Positions 1 to 5,992 are shown, counted from the first letter of the stretch. The stretch: DNA of 5,992 nucleotides from Desulfuromusa sp. (GCA_029933365.1 JAOZOH010000159.1:1-5992); one strand, 5' to 3'. The notes: generated by a model from the letters alone, not told the origin. A program made the numbers and translations.

Positions 1-35
1 CCCGGAACTTGTCCCCCACATCCGATTGTCAATTT

Positions 36-935
36 TCAACTATAAATTACCACTTGATTCCGACCGTTCTCTTTGGCCTGATAGAGGGCTTGATCGGCAA
101 AGTTAATCAGATCATTAATATTCTGTAAGGGTTGACCATGATATGAGACAATGCCAATGCTGACGGTGATTGTTTTTAGATTGCAGTCAAGTGAAAATGG
201 CACTTCAGCACAAGCCTTCCGAATCTTTTCAGCCACGTGGTAACAAGAGTTGATGTTTGTCTCAGGCAGGAGGATAACAAACTCCTCACCTCCAAAACGA
301 AAAGTAGAATCTGTCGTTCGCACCGTGTCCTCAAGGCGACCTGCCAGTTGCTGCAAAACATTATCACCACATTTATGACCGCAAGTATCATTTACCTTTT
401 TGAAATGGTCGATATCAAGCATCATCAGCACCAGATCATTTTTATAACGACGACAGCGATTCATTTCCTGTTCAAATGTTTTAATAAAATGGTGGCGATT
501 ATAAAGACCGGTGAGCTGATCATGGGTGGCCATTCTCTCCAAGGCAAGCTGTTGCCTTCTCATGGTGATATGGGTATTTAACCGTGCCAACACCTCAACT
601 TCCTGAAAAGGTTTGGTAATATAATCAACACCGCCAACCTCAAAACCGGTGACTTTGTCCTCTACACCGTCAAGGGCGGTCATAAAGATAACCGGGATAG
701 AGGCGGTCTCTTTGTTTTCCTTAAGCTTACGGCAGGTTTCAAAGCCATCCATTCCTGGCATCATAACATCGAGGAGGAGAATCTCCGGCTGACCATTAGC
801 AACTGCCTGTAGGGCTCGTTCTCCATTTTGGGCAACCATTACCTGAAAATTCTGCCGTTCAAGAAAGGTAAGAAGAACCTTCAGGTTGTTGGGCTGATCA
901 TCAACCACAAGAACTACCCCTTTTTTCTCAGTCAT
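36..935 (-). CDS. Response regulator with diguanylate cyclase output (REC-GGDEF)
   Basis: This protein should make cyclic di-GMP from two GTP in the cytoplasm when its receiver domain is phosphorylated. With the ATG at 935 it is 299 aa. Residues 6-125 form a REC domain: acidic pair D12/D13, phosphoacceptor D56 in LLLDVMMPGMDG, T86, and K108 in TKP. A short helical linker (126-137) leads to a GGDEF domain (138-299) with DQLTGLYNR, metal-binding DIDHFKKVND, and GGEEF at 215-219, so it looks catalytically intact. R206-TT-D209 lies five residues before GGEEF, the usual spacing of the RxxD product-inhibition site. An in-frame GTG at 944 would add three residues, but it has no spaced ribosome site, while the ATG at 935 has AAGGG eight bases upstream. 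The start overlaps the kinase stop by 8 nt (ATGACTGA), which makes this the probable partner of that kinase. The domain order is as in single-REC cyclases of the WspR type. Confidence 0.97.
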   Translation of the reverse strand: MTEKKGVVLVVDDQPNNLKVLLTFLERQNFQVMVAQNGERALQAVANGQPEILLLDVMMPGMDGFETCRKLKENKETASIPVIFMTALDGVEDKVTGFEVGGVDYITKPFQEVEVLARLNTHITMRRQQLALERMATHDQLTGLYNRHHFIKTFEQEMNRCRRYKNDLVLMMLDIDHFKKVNDTCGHKCGDNVLQQLAGRLEDTVRTTDSTFRFGGEEFVILLPETNINSCYHVAEKIRKACAEVPFSLDCNLKTITVSIGIVSYHGQPLQNINDLINFADQALYQAKENGRNQVVIYS

Positions 936-3543
936 AAGCCTCACCCTTGTTTAAGGCTGCAATAAACTCTTCGATTTCAATAATCTGAAAACGGTCTGCC
1001 ATCTGGTTGAGATGTTGGCTAAATAGCTGATATTTCCCCTTTTCTAGTTGACCAACCTCTTCACTCAACCTGCTGATAGCACTAATATCCCCAGCTAGAG
1101 TAAGGTCAGCAAATTGAAGCAACAACTCTTGGGGAGGGGCAATGATCTCCCCTGCCACAATTTCAAGTGGAGCAACCTTATCACTATACTCAAGTTCAAT
1201 GGGGAGCAACTGAGCCAAACATTCCAGCAAGGCCGGGATAACAACTGGTTTACTGACATAGCCACTAAAACCATTTTTAAAGCAGTGTTTACGTAGCCTG
1301 TCATCGTTGCTGGCAGCGGCGGTAACTGCAACCACCGGGATATGACAGAAATCAGGATTATTTTGTAGCTCTGCGGTACAAGTAAAACCATCTTTGTCTG
1401 GCATCTGCAGATCCATCAGAATTAGATCGGGCTTAAAGTCGGCACAAGTAATCATTATTTCGTTAACATCTTTCTGCTCGGCACTGACGAAATTAAAATG
1501 TTCCAGAGTATCGCGCATTACTTTACGATTAGAATCCTGATCATCAACAATCAATATTCTCTTTGGGCTACTATCCTGGCCAATAATTGCATAACCGGTG
1601 ATCTGTTGCTGAACATGTGATGCAGGCAACTCCTCCGCTGACTTATTAGCAACAGCAATGGTAAAGCTAAATGAGCTCCCTGGCCCATCGCCTGCCAAAG
1701 GATGTTCATTGATAGGACTTGTCAATTCTAGTTTACTTCCCATGAGATTGACAAATTTACTACTAATATCAAGACCAAGCCCTGTTCCTTCCGCATGTTT
1801 TAAGCGATCTCCGGTCTGCTGAAATGGTTGAAATATCTCCCTGTGCATTTCAGGAGGCACCCCAACCCCACTGTCCTCCACCGTAATGGTCAGCAGGGTC
1901 TGTTCCGCTACCTGAGACTGGGCGGAAACCTGTAAGCGGCAATGGCCATGGTCGGTAAACTTAACTGCATTTGCCAGCAGGTTCAGGATTACTTGGCGTA
2001 GCCGTAGTTCATCTGTAAAAATAACTGCTGGCAACGAATCGTCAGCTTCATAGCGGAACTCAATATCCTTGGCAATGGTCTTAACTTTGATAATATCAGT
2101 GATGCCTTGCATAAACTCGGGTAAGCGAAACAGGCTAGGAACTAGTTCCATCTTCCCTGCCTCAATCTTTGCCAAGTCAAGAATGTCAGTAATAAGCAAT
2201 AATAGATGCTCACCAGACTGGTGAATAACCCTTATCCCATCCTGCTGTTTGGCAGTCAGATTCACGTCAGAGCTAAAAATCTGGCTGTAACCAAGAATAG
2301 CATTGAGCGGGGTACGTAATTCATGGCTCATGTTAGAAAGAAATACAGATTTGGCCTTGTTAGCACTTTCTGCGACCTGCCGTTCCTTGATAGCAAGCTC
2401 CCTCTCTTTATTCGCCGTGATATTCTGTACCGTCCCAGCAATTATCTGTTCGTTACCCTGAGGAGCATTCGTATATCTGGCGCTAACAAGTGCTGTAAAA
2501 GGCTGATTGGCAAGCTTTCCAAGGTCAATCTCAATGTTTTCCAATTTTTCATTTGCCTTGAACACGGCAAGAATTTGTCTGAAGGCCTTATGGTTCTCCA
2601 GCTCAGTAGATGCCTGATGACCATGATCCGGGTCAAGGCCAAACATCTTGAACAGAGCAGGGTTTGCCGTAATGATTCGGCCATCTAGGTCAATCTGGAA
2701 AATCCCCTCAACTGCATTGGCAAAAATTTGCCGATACTTTTTTTCAGAATCACGGGCGCTTCTTTCCGATTCTTTCAGCTCTACCACCCGATGATTCAGA
2801 TCATCCAGAGTAAGCTTTAAGGTATCAGCCATCTGGGAGAAAGCGGTTGCCAACTGACCTACCTCATCGCGACTACGGATATCATGGTCAACATCAAGGT
2901 TGCCCGAGCCGATCTGGCGGGCAATCTGGTTGAGCTGATGAATGGGACGAACAATAGTGCTGACAATGGGTCGAGAAATAATGGCTCCGAGAAGCAGAAA
3001 AAGTACTCCAGTAATCAGAGCTCGCTGGGTAATACGTCTGCTTTGTTGTTCAATGTCTGTCAGCGAAAAGTGGACAACAGCAGTACCAACTCTGGTGCCA
3101 TCAATCAGAATGGCAGAGGTTATAATGAGTTGCTTCTCTGAGAATAGCCATTGCAGCTCCTGCTCACTGGTGCTTTTTTTGCCACCAAGAGCGTACTGCG
3201 GTAAAATTTGCTCAATTTCTGTATGGTCAAGACTGCTGAGAATCGTCCCTTTGAGATCAAGAATCAAGGCTCGCTCAACATCTTTTTCATGGTTACGGAT
3301 ATCGTCAATAAAACTATGCAATGACTGGCGATCAATAAAGAAATTGCCGCTCTCCTTATTAATTACCGTGATGGCGTATTTACAATTATCTTGCAGGACT
3401 CTGGATAGGATCAGGGCTCTTTTTTCCAGCGCATCAAAAAGAGCCGCTTTGCTCATTTTAATATTGAGCAGGGTAGTACTGACCAGCAGGGCAAAGATAA
3501 GCACCACCACCAGCAGGTATATCTTTTGAAAAATTGAGGACAT
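928..3543 (-). CDS. Membrane-bound hybrid sensor histidine kinase (TM-periplasmic sensor-TM-HAMP-PAS-HisKA-HATPase-REC)
   Basis: This 871-aa inner-membrane kinase senses a periplasmic or membrane signal and phosphorylates a response regulator. Domains in order: TM1 about 7-27; periplasmic domain about 30-173, whose strands (RALILDLKGTILSS, then ILIDGTRVGTAVVHFSL) resemble a Cache/CHASE-type fold; TM2 about 175-197; HAMP about 195-247; a coiled stretch 248-268; PAS about 268-378; HisKA with H-box SHELRTP, H407; HATPase_c with N-box around N521/N525, G1 DSGVGV at 557-562, F-box IFQPF and G2 EGTGLGL at 585-591; REC about 661-780 with D667/D668, phosphoacceptor D711 (LILMDLQMPDKDG), T741 and K765. 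All catalytic motifs look intact. Residues 781-871 are a helical tail without a recognisable HPt histidine motif. The ATG at 3543 overlaps the preceding stop (TAATG) and has no clear ribosome site, so it probably relies on coupling. The natural partner is the overlapping REC-GGDEF gene. Ligand unknown; the periplasmic domain has one cysteine, C54. Confidence 0.97.
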   Translation of the reverse strand: MSSIFQKIYLLVVVLIFALLVSTTLLNIKMSKAALFDALEKRALILSRVLQDNCKYAITVINKESGNFFIDRQSLHSFIDDIRNHEKDVERALILDLKGTILSSLDHTEIEQILPQYALGGKKSTSEQELQWLFSEKQLIITSAILIDGTRVGTAVVHFSLTDIEQQSRRITQRALITGVLFLLLGAIISRPIVSTIVRPIHQLNQIARQIGSGNLDVDHDIRSRDEVGQLATAFSQMADTLKLTLDDLNHRVVELKESERSARDSEKKYRQIFANAVEGIFQIDLDGRIITANPALFKMFGLDPDHGHQASTELENHKAFRQILAVFKANEKLENIEIDLGKLANQPFTALVSARYTNAPQGNEQIIAGTVQNITANKERELAIKERQVAESANKAKSVFLSNMSHELRTPLNAILGYSQIFSSDVNLTAKQQDGIRVIHQSGEHLLLLITDILDLAKIEAGKMELVPSLFRLPEFMQGITDIIKVKTIAKDIEFRYEADDSLPAVIFTDELRLRQVILNLLANAVKFTDHGHCRLQVSAQSQVAEQTLLTITVEDSGVGVPPEMHREIFQPFQQTGDRLKHAEGTGLGLDISSKFVNLMGSKLELTSPINEHPLAGDGPGSSFSFTIAVANKSAEELPASHVQQQITGYAIIGQDSSPKRILIVDDQDSNRKVMRDTLEHFNFVSAEQKDVNEIMITCADFKPDLILMDLQMPDKDGFTCTAELQNNPDFCHIPVVAVTAAASNDDRLRKHCFKNGFSGYVSKPVVIPALLECLAQLLPIELEYSDKVAPLEIVAGEIIAPPQELLLQFADLTLAGDISAISRLSEEVGQLEKGKYQLFSQHLNQMADRFQIIEIEEFIAALNKGEAYD
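939..948 (-). promoter_or_regulatory. Ribosome binding site that decides the cyclase start
   Basis: The minus strand reads AAGGGTGAGG just before CTT-ATG. AAGGG sits 8 nt from the ATG at 935, a normal Shine-Dalgarno spacing, whereas the in-frame GTG at 944 lies inside this motif. The site is within the last codons of the kinase gene, as expected for translational coupling. Confidence 0.6.
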
Positions 3544-4568
3544 TATTTTTTCAGCATCTTGCCGTCATGCTGAGTATACACCGCGGCCCAGTCGGTTTCA
3601 CAGCGGGTATTGGGAAACTGAGCATAATGAAATTTATTCCTATTCTGGCCACTGCGGTCATAGGCCAAATGATAATCATGGCAATAACTGCAAAAGCCGG
3701 CCAATTTGCGAAATCCGGCCTCTGCTTCGGGCAGTGAGGGCGCAGGTTTTTGCCGTAACAGTTTAAGCAATAGCCCGGCCTCTTTAGCCTCCGCTCGCAG
3801 TAGATCTGTGAAATTGGCAGGAGCATCTTTTACCGGCACATAAATTTTGATCGAACCATCAAGCCTTAAGCCATTAATGAGACGCTCTACAGCTTTAGCA
3901 GCAAGGGGAATATTACCGTGTTGCAAGGCTCGGTCTGCCTGCAACAAACCATCCTCAGCTAGATTTGATCCGGCTATATGACCAAAAAAACCAGTGAGGG
4001 CAGCTATGGCTTGGACAGTTCCCTCGGGAGTTGCACCGCCAACAATAATTGCAGTGCCAGGTCCATCAAAAGCATGGTCAATAACCTCAATGGTACCATT
4101 ATCCGCCTTATCCCAGGCTACACGAGATTTTTTTTGCTGAACCAACTCCTGTACCAGACTGTTTTCACTGGGACCACCACAGAGAATCAAGGTTTTTTCC
4201 TGGCGATACTTGGCAGGAACATTTTCAGCAACAATGGCTACCTGATCGATTAGAGCCGTGGTATTGACGGACGTAAAAAATTCACCCAACCGTTCTGCCA
4301 GCTCAATTGTCTCGCTGGCGACAGAGCCGTTGAGACTGCTGCCTACCACGATATTAGTATTCATGGTACCAAAAGGGGTAACAAAGGCCACCTCCCGCAA
4401 AGCAACATTATCCGGGGCAAAGTGATTAAACACAGTGCCATCTGGCATACAACCAAATTCAATTGCACCCTGCTCTGAAGCGGCCAGCACGGTACTGTTG
4501 CCAATTAATCCAGTCATAATCAGTATGAAAATAAGGTGGCAAATGATTTTTCTTAGCTGAATATCCAT
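3543..4568 (-). CDS. Exported protein with S-layer-like domain and C-terminal CxxCH haem c motif
   Basis: A 341-aa protein of unknown role. It begins with a signal peptide (basic RK at 6-7, hydrophobic 8-24, likely cleavage after VLA or LAA at 29-30), so it should act in the periplasm or at the cell surface. Residues 72-195 show a pattern I associate with S-layer protein domains: NIVVGSSLNGSVASETIELAE (72-92), a GGP turn at 131-133 after a beta strand, then AIIVGGATPEGTVQAIAAL (173-191), where a VGGA turn precedes a helix. This is pattern recognition, not a search result. The C-terminal part (about 250-341) is helical, then carries C293-SY-C296-H297, a covalent haem c attachment motif, with H300, H314, H334 and M338 as possible axial ligands and a further C323. 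With only one CxxCH, metal binding is an alternative. It lies 12 nt after a thioredoxin-like gene of the kind that can reduce apocytochrome cysteines, and its stop overlaps the kinase start, so it may supply or shape the kinase's signal. Confidence 0.9.
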   Translation of the reverse strand: MDIQLRKIICHLIFILIMTGLIGNSTVLAASEQGAIEFGCMPDGTVFNHFAPDNVALREVAFVTPFGTMNTNIVVGSSLNGSVASETIELAERLGEFFTSVNTTALIDQVAIVAENVPAKYRQEKTLILCGGPSENSLVQELVQQKKSRVAWDKADNGTIEVIDHAFDGPGTAIIVGGATPEGTVQAIAALTGFFGHIAGSNLAEDGLLQADRALQHGNIPLAAKAVERLINGLRLDGSIKIYVPVKDAPANFTDLLRAEAKEAGLLLKLLRQKPAPSLPEAEAGFRKLAGFCSYCHDYHLAYDRSGQNRNKFHYAQFPNTRCETDWAAVYTQHDGKMLKK

Positions 4569-4575
4569 GATGTTA

Positions 4576-4582
4576 TCCTTCT
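4576..4582 (-). promoter_or_regulatory. Ribosome binding site of the S-layer-like/CxxCH gene
   Basis: AGAAGGA on the minus strand lies 7 nt before the ATG at 4568 and overlaps the TAG stop of the thioredoxin gene. It is the clearest Shine-Dalgarno in the operon and supports the chosen start. Confidence 0.7.
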
Positions 4583-5108
4583 AATGAGTTTCAAAGTCGG
4601 CCAGTAATGTCTTTATCTTTTCAAGTGAGGTGGTAATTGCCGTATGACAGACAATCCCTTGTCGATCCACCAAAACCACTCGTGGTACGTCTTTTAGCAG
4701 GTAAGGCTCCCGCAATTCTGCCCATTCATCCAGCAATATTGGGAAACCTGGTTGCAGTTGATCAATAAAGAGGGAAACCTTAAAGCCACTCTCACCAATA
4801 CTGATTCCTACCAGCTCCAGTCCATTTTTTTTGTATTCCAAATAAGAATTCTTCAGGTCAACCATTATGCCTCGGCAATAAGGGCACCAGACCCCCCAGA
4901 TCAGAATTAAGGTATGATCCTCCTTACTGATTAGCTCCTGTAGGTTGACATCCTGCCCTTTGAGGTTTGGCAAAGTGAAGTCTGGTGCCTTTTTCCCTAC
5001 CTCAATATAATTATTCTCTGCCCAGCTGAAATTTACCAGCAGTACGAGGATCAGGGTAAAGAGACAGACTTGCCAACATTGACACCTCTTCCCATAAGCC
5101 CCAGTCAT
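4581..5108 (-). CDS. Exported TlpA/ResA-like thioredoxin-family protein (CPYC active site)
   Basis: A 175-aa thiol-disulfide oxidoreductase expected in the periplasm, anchored or cleaved. The N-terminus has a basic GKR, a hydrophobic stretch (about 12-28) and a plausible signal peptidase site at SWA-E (30/31). The redoxin domain follows: VGKKAPDFTLPNLKG (37-51), the strand LILIWGVWCPYC with redox pair C75 and C78, the VGISIGE strand, and the cis-proline loop VPRVVLVD (P142). This AhpC/TSA-TlpA layout is shared by ResA, CcmG and TlpA, which commonly keep cysteines reduced, including those of apocytochrome c. The CPYC pair differs from the usual TlpA CxPC, so redox direction cannot be read from it. 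Extra cysteines are C9, C11 and C15 before or within the hydrophobic segment and C154. A TTG at 5144 would extend the frame by 12 residues, but the ATG at 5108 overlaps the previous stop as ATGA and has GGTGGAG just upstream, so it is preferred. The next gene encodes a CxxCH protein, a possible substrate. Confidence 0.94.
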   Translation of the reverse strand: MTGAYGKRCQCWQVCLFTLILVLLVNFSWAENNYIEVGKKAPDFTLPNLKGQDVNLQELISKEDHTLILIWGVWCPYCRGIMVDLKNSYLEYKKNGLELVGISIGESGFKVSLFIDQLQPGFPILLDEWAELREPYLLKDVPRVVLVDRQGIVCHTAITTSLEKIKTLLADFETH

Positions 5109-5848
5109 TGACTCCACCCGGCGATATCCGCAGCTGAAACCCAATCAATCCCCTTGATGTTACCCATTTCGTCTTCAAGTAGACCAACGACCTGCCACTG
5201 CTGCCCTGCGCTGTCTTGCTGGATAGAAACCCAGGCAGGCAGAGGACAGCTCTCGGTTATTGCAAAGGGAGACAGGTTAACACCCTGAACGGTGAGTTGA
5301 TTAACATTTATCCAGAAGTTGCTGGTCGTGCTGAGTCCAGAGGTCTCCGTACGCAGTTCCCACAGGACAACCTTGCCCTTAAACCCCTCTGAGGCATCTA
5401 GGTTGCAGGCATAAGAAACAACCTCTGGTTTTCCGCTCTTCGAGAGCCTAGTGCTGAGGGCAAACTCCACCTCAGCAGGAGCTGGTAGTGACAACTCTTT
5501 TATCGTCTCACGACATTGTTGCAGCCACAGACCTGTAGCAGACGGTTTGATCAACCGGTTGCCATTAAAGATAATCAGCGGGGTATCCATCCCAATCAGC
5601 TTAGCTTTCTGCTGGCTAAATATGCTGTTTCTCACCCTGCCATCCCCATAGACAATGAGGAGCATATTATCCTTATTTTCGGCAGCAATTTCCTGCAGAA
5701 ATTCCAGAGGATCTTGGGAGCTTGCATCACCTGCCAGAAAAAGTTCACAAATTATTTTGGGCGGCGGGGAAGCATAACAATTGGGATCAGAAATCCCCAT
5801 CACAAGAAAAAAAGATAGGATAAAACCAAAGATTAGGTGCTTTTTCAT
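5105..5848 (-). CDS. Secreted protein of unknown function, possibly an Omp28-like thioredoxin fold lacking the CxxC
   Basis: A 247-aa exported protein, first gene of the operon. A typical signal peptide (MKKH, hydrophobic 5-19, likely cleavage near CYA-S at 26/27) sends it across the inner membrane; no convincing lipobox precedes C24. I do not recognise it with certainty. Residues 31-105 follow the plan of a thioredoxin-like domain as in Omp28/DUF1223-type proteins: strand KIICELF, helix DPLEFLQEIAAE, strand NMLLIVYGDG, then TPLIIFNGNRLI, which resembles the TP..VNG cis-proline and strand-hairpin part. The loop after ELF, where those families carry CxxC, reads LAGDASSQD and has no cysteine. 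Residues 125-247 look beta-rich (EVEFALSTRL, GKVVLWELRTET, QWQVVGLLEDE). Cysteines elsewhere are C34, C112, C148 and C201. A TTG at 5869 would add seven residues and spoil the signal peptide, so the ATG at 5848 is chosen, although no strong ribosome site precedes it. Its stop overlaps the thioredoxin start (ATGA), suggesting the two act together. Confidence 0.87.
   Translation of the reverse strand: MKKHLIFGFILSFFLVMGISDPNCYASPPPKIICELFLAGDASSQDPLEFLQEIAAENKDNMLLIVYGDGRVRNSIFSQQKAKLIGMDTPLIIFNGNRLIKPSATGLWLQQCRETIKELSLPAPAEVEFALSTRLSKSGKPEVVSYACNLDASEGFKGKVVLWELRTETSGLSTTSNFWINVNQLTVQGVNLSPFAITESCPLPAWVSIQQDSAGQQWQVVGLLEDEMGNIKGIDWVSAADIAGWSQ
5112..5119 (-). promoter_or_regulatory. Ribosome binding site that decides the thioredoxin start
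   Basis: The minus strand reads GGGTGGAG followed by TCA-ATG. It is purine-rich, though slightly close to the ATG at 5108. It lies inside the end of the upstream gene and favours this ATG over the TTG at 5144. Confidence 0.5.
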
Positions 5849-5903
5849 GTCATTATAACCACATGTCAAGAAGAACAGATATTGGGCTTACAATAGAGAT
5901 ATG

Positions 5904-5948
5904 GTTTACAATATATAACAACAACATATCTATCAGTTAAAAGTAAAC
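5904..5948. repeat. Inverted GTTTAC/GTAAAC arms flanking the candidate promoter
   Basis: On the plus strand GTTTAC at 5904-5909 is the exact reverse complement of GTAAAC at 5943-5948. The centres are 39 nt apart and the arms bracket the candidate -35 and -10. A second, imperfect pair (CATATC on the minus strand at 5903-5898 against GATATG at 5930-5925) lies partly inside. Six-base arms in AT-rich DNA can arise by chance; a paired operator is the tempting reading. Confidence 0.3.
5912..5940 (-). promoter_or_regulatory. Candidate sigma70-type promoter of the operon
   Basis: Minus-strand TTAACT (5940-5935, four of six matches to TTGACA) is followed after 17 nt by TATATA (5917-5912), in an AT-rich region about 64 nt upstream of the first ATG. 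Transcription would start near 5905. The -10 is only a fair match and the region is AT-rich, so chance is possible. It is the only well-spaced pair I found in this leader. Confidence 0.35.
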
Positions 5949-5992
5949 AATTTATTCCCGCAAAAATCTCCTTTCGATCAATAAGACAAACG

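Larger units (their letters stand above)
5849..5992 (-). other. Leader/intergenic region, possibly including the tail of an upstream gene
   Basis: This 144-nt stretch precedes the first gene and holds the candidate promoter. At the window edge one minus-strand frame stays open to a TAA at 5954-5952 (tail FVLLIERRFLRE), and another to a TGA at 5868-5866 (41 codons, rich in Tyr and Cys). Either could be the C-terminus of an upstream gene; the shorter one would leave about 100 nt for a promoter and reads more like protein. Neither can be confirmed without flanking sequence. AAAGGAG at 5974-5968 has no usable start behind it. Confidence 0.4.

Noticed and set aside
1..35. Rho-independent terminator after the cyclase gene
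   Set aside because: I find no stable stem followed by a T-run on the minus strand here; the operon may continue or terminate beyond the window.
237..581. Plus-strand open frame opposite the GGDEF domain
   Set aside because: It is antisense to an intact, strongly motif-supported gene and has no recognisable domain or signal.
2942..3529. Long plus-strand open frame (195 codons) opposite the kinase
   Set aside because: It lies entirely antisense to the periplasmic and membrane part of a clear kinase gene, its translation is Ser/Arg-rich with no family features, and it is best explained as a shadow.
4129..4136. Runs of eight A in coding sequence (minus strand here and near 4824-4831) as possible programmed slippage sites
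   Set aside because: Both encode ordinary Lys-Lys or Lys-Asn codons inside intact frames, and no alternative frame continues into a sensible product.
5109..5144. Upstream TTG start for the thioredoxin gene (12 extra residues)
   Set aside because: The ATG at 5108 forms the ATGA overlap and has a nearby ribosome site; the extension adds a stretch with no family similarity ahead of the signal peptide.
5852..5869. TTGACA followed by TATAAT just upstream of the first ATG on the minus strand
   Set aside because: The two hexamers are only 6 nt apart, far from the 16-18 nt needed, and the TATAAT ends 3 nt before the start codon. No -35 match lies 17 nt upstream of the TATAAT.

Overview
The window is one tightly packed, minus-strand operon of five genes from a Gram-negative bacterium. 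In transcription order (right to left) they are: a secreted protein that looks like a thioredoxin-fold domain without its cysteines; a membrane-anchored or periplasmic TlpA/ResA-like thioredoxin with a CPYC active site; a secreted protein with an S-layer-like domain and a C-terminal CxxCH haem c motif; a large membrane-bound hybrid histidine kinase; and a response regulator carrying a GGDEF diguanylate cyclase domain. Junctions are a 4-nt ATGA overlap, a 12-nt gap, a 1-nt TAATG overlap and an 8-nt overlap, so co-transcription and translational coupling are very likely.

The organism is probably a Gram-negative, c-type-cytochrome-rich, perhaps anaerobic proteobacterium of the Desulfobulbales/delta type. 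This is only an impression from the gene set, the moderate base composition and the protein flavour. No rRNA or taxonomic marker is present.

Layout: 1-35 is the short downstream flank of the last gene, with a GC-rich CCCGGAACTTGTCCCCC stretch at the edge and no visible terminator. 36-935 is the REC-GGDEF regulator; 928-3543 the hybrid kinase; 3543-4568 the S-layer-like/CxxCH protein; 4581-5108 the thioredoxin; 5105-5848 the thioredoxin-fold-like secreted protein. 5849-5992 is AT-rich leader with a candidate promoter between inverted GTTTAC/GTAAAC arms, and possibly the tail of an upstream gene at the edge.

Working model (inference): three exported proteins handle or report a redox or haem-related condition in the periplasm. 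The kinase reads that condition through its ~145-residue periplasmic domain, and the phosphorelay sets c-di-GMP synthesis by the last gene product, which keeps both a catalytic GGEEF and an RxxD inhibitory site. The combination of exported redox proteins with a kinase/cyclase pair in one coupled transcript is the most interesting thing here. No mobile element, CRISPR array, tRNA or rRNA was seen.
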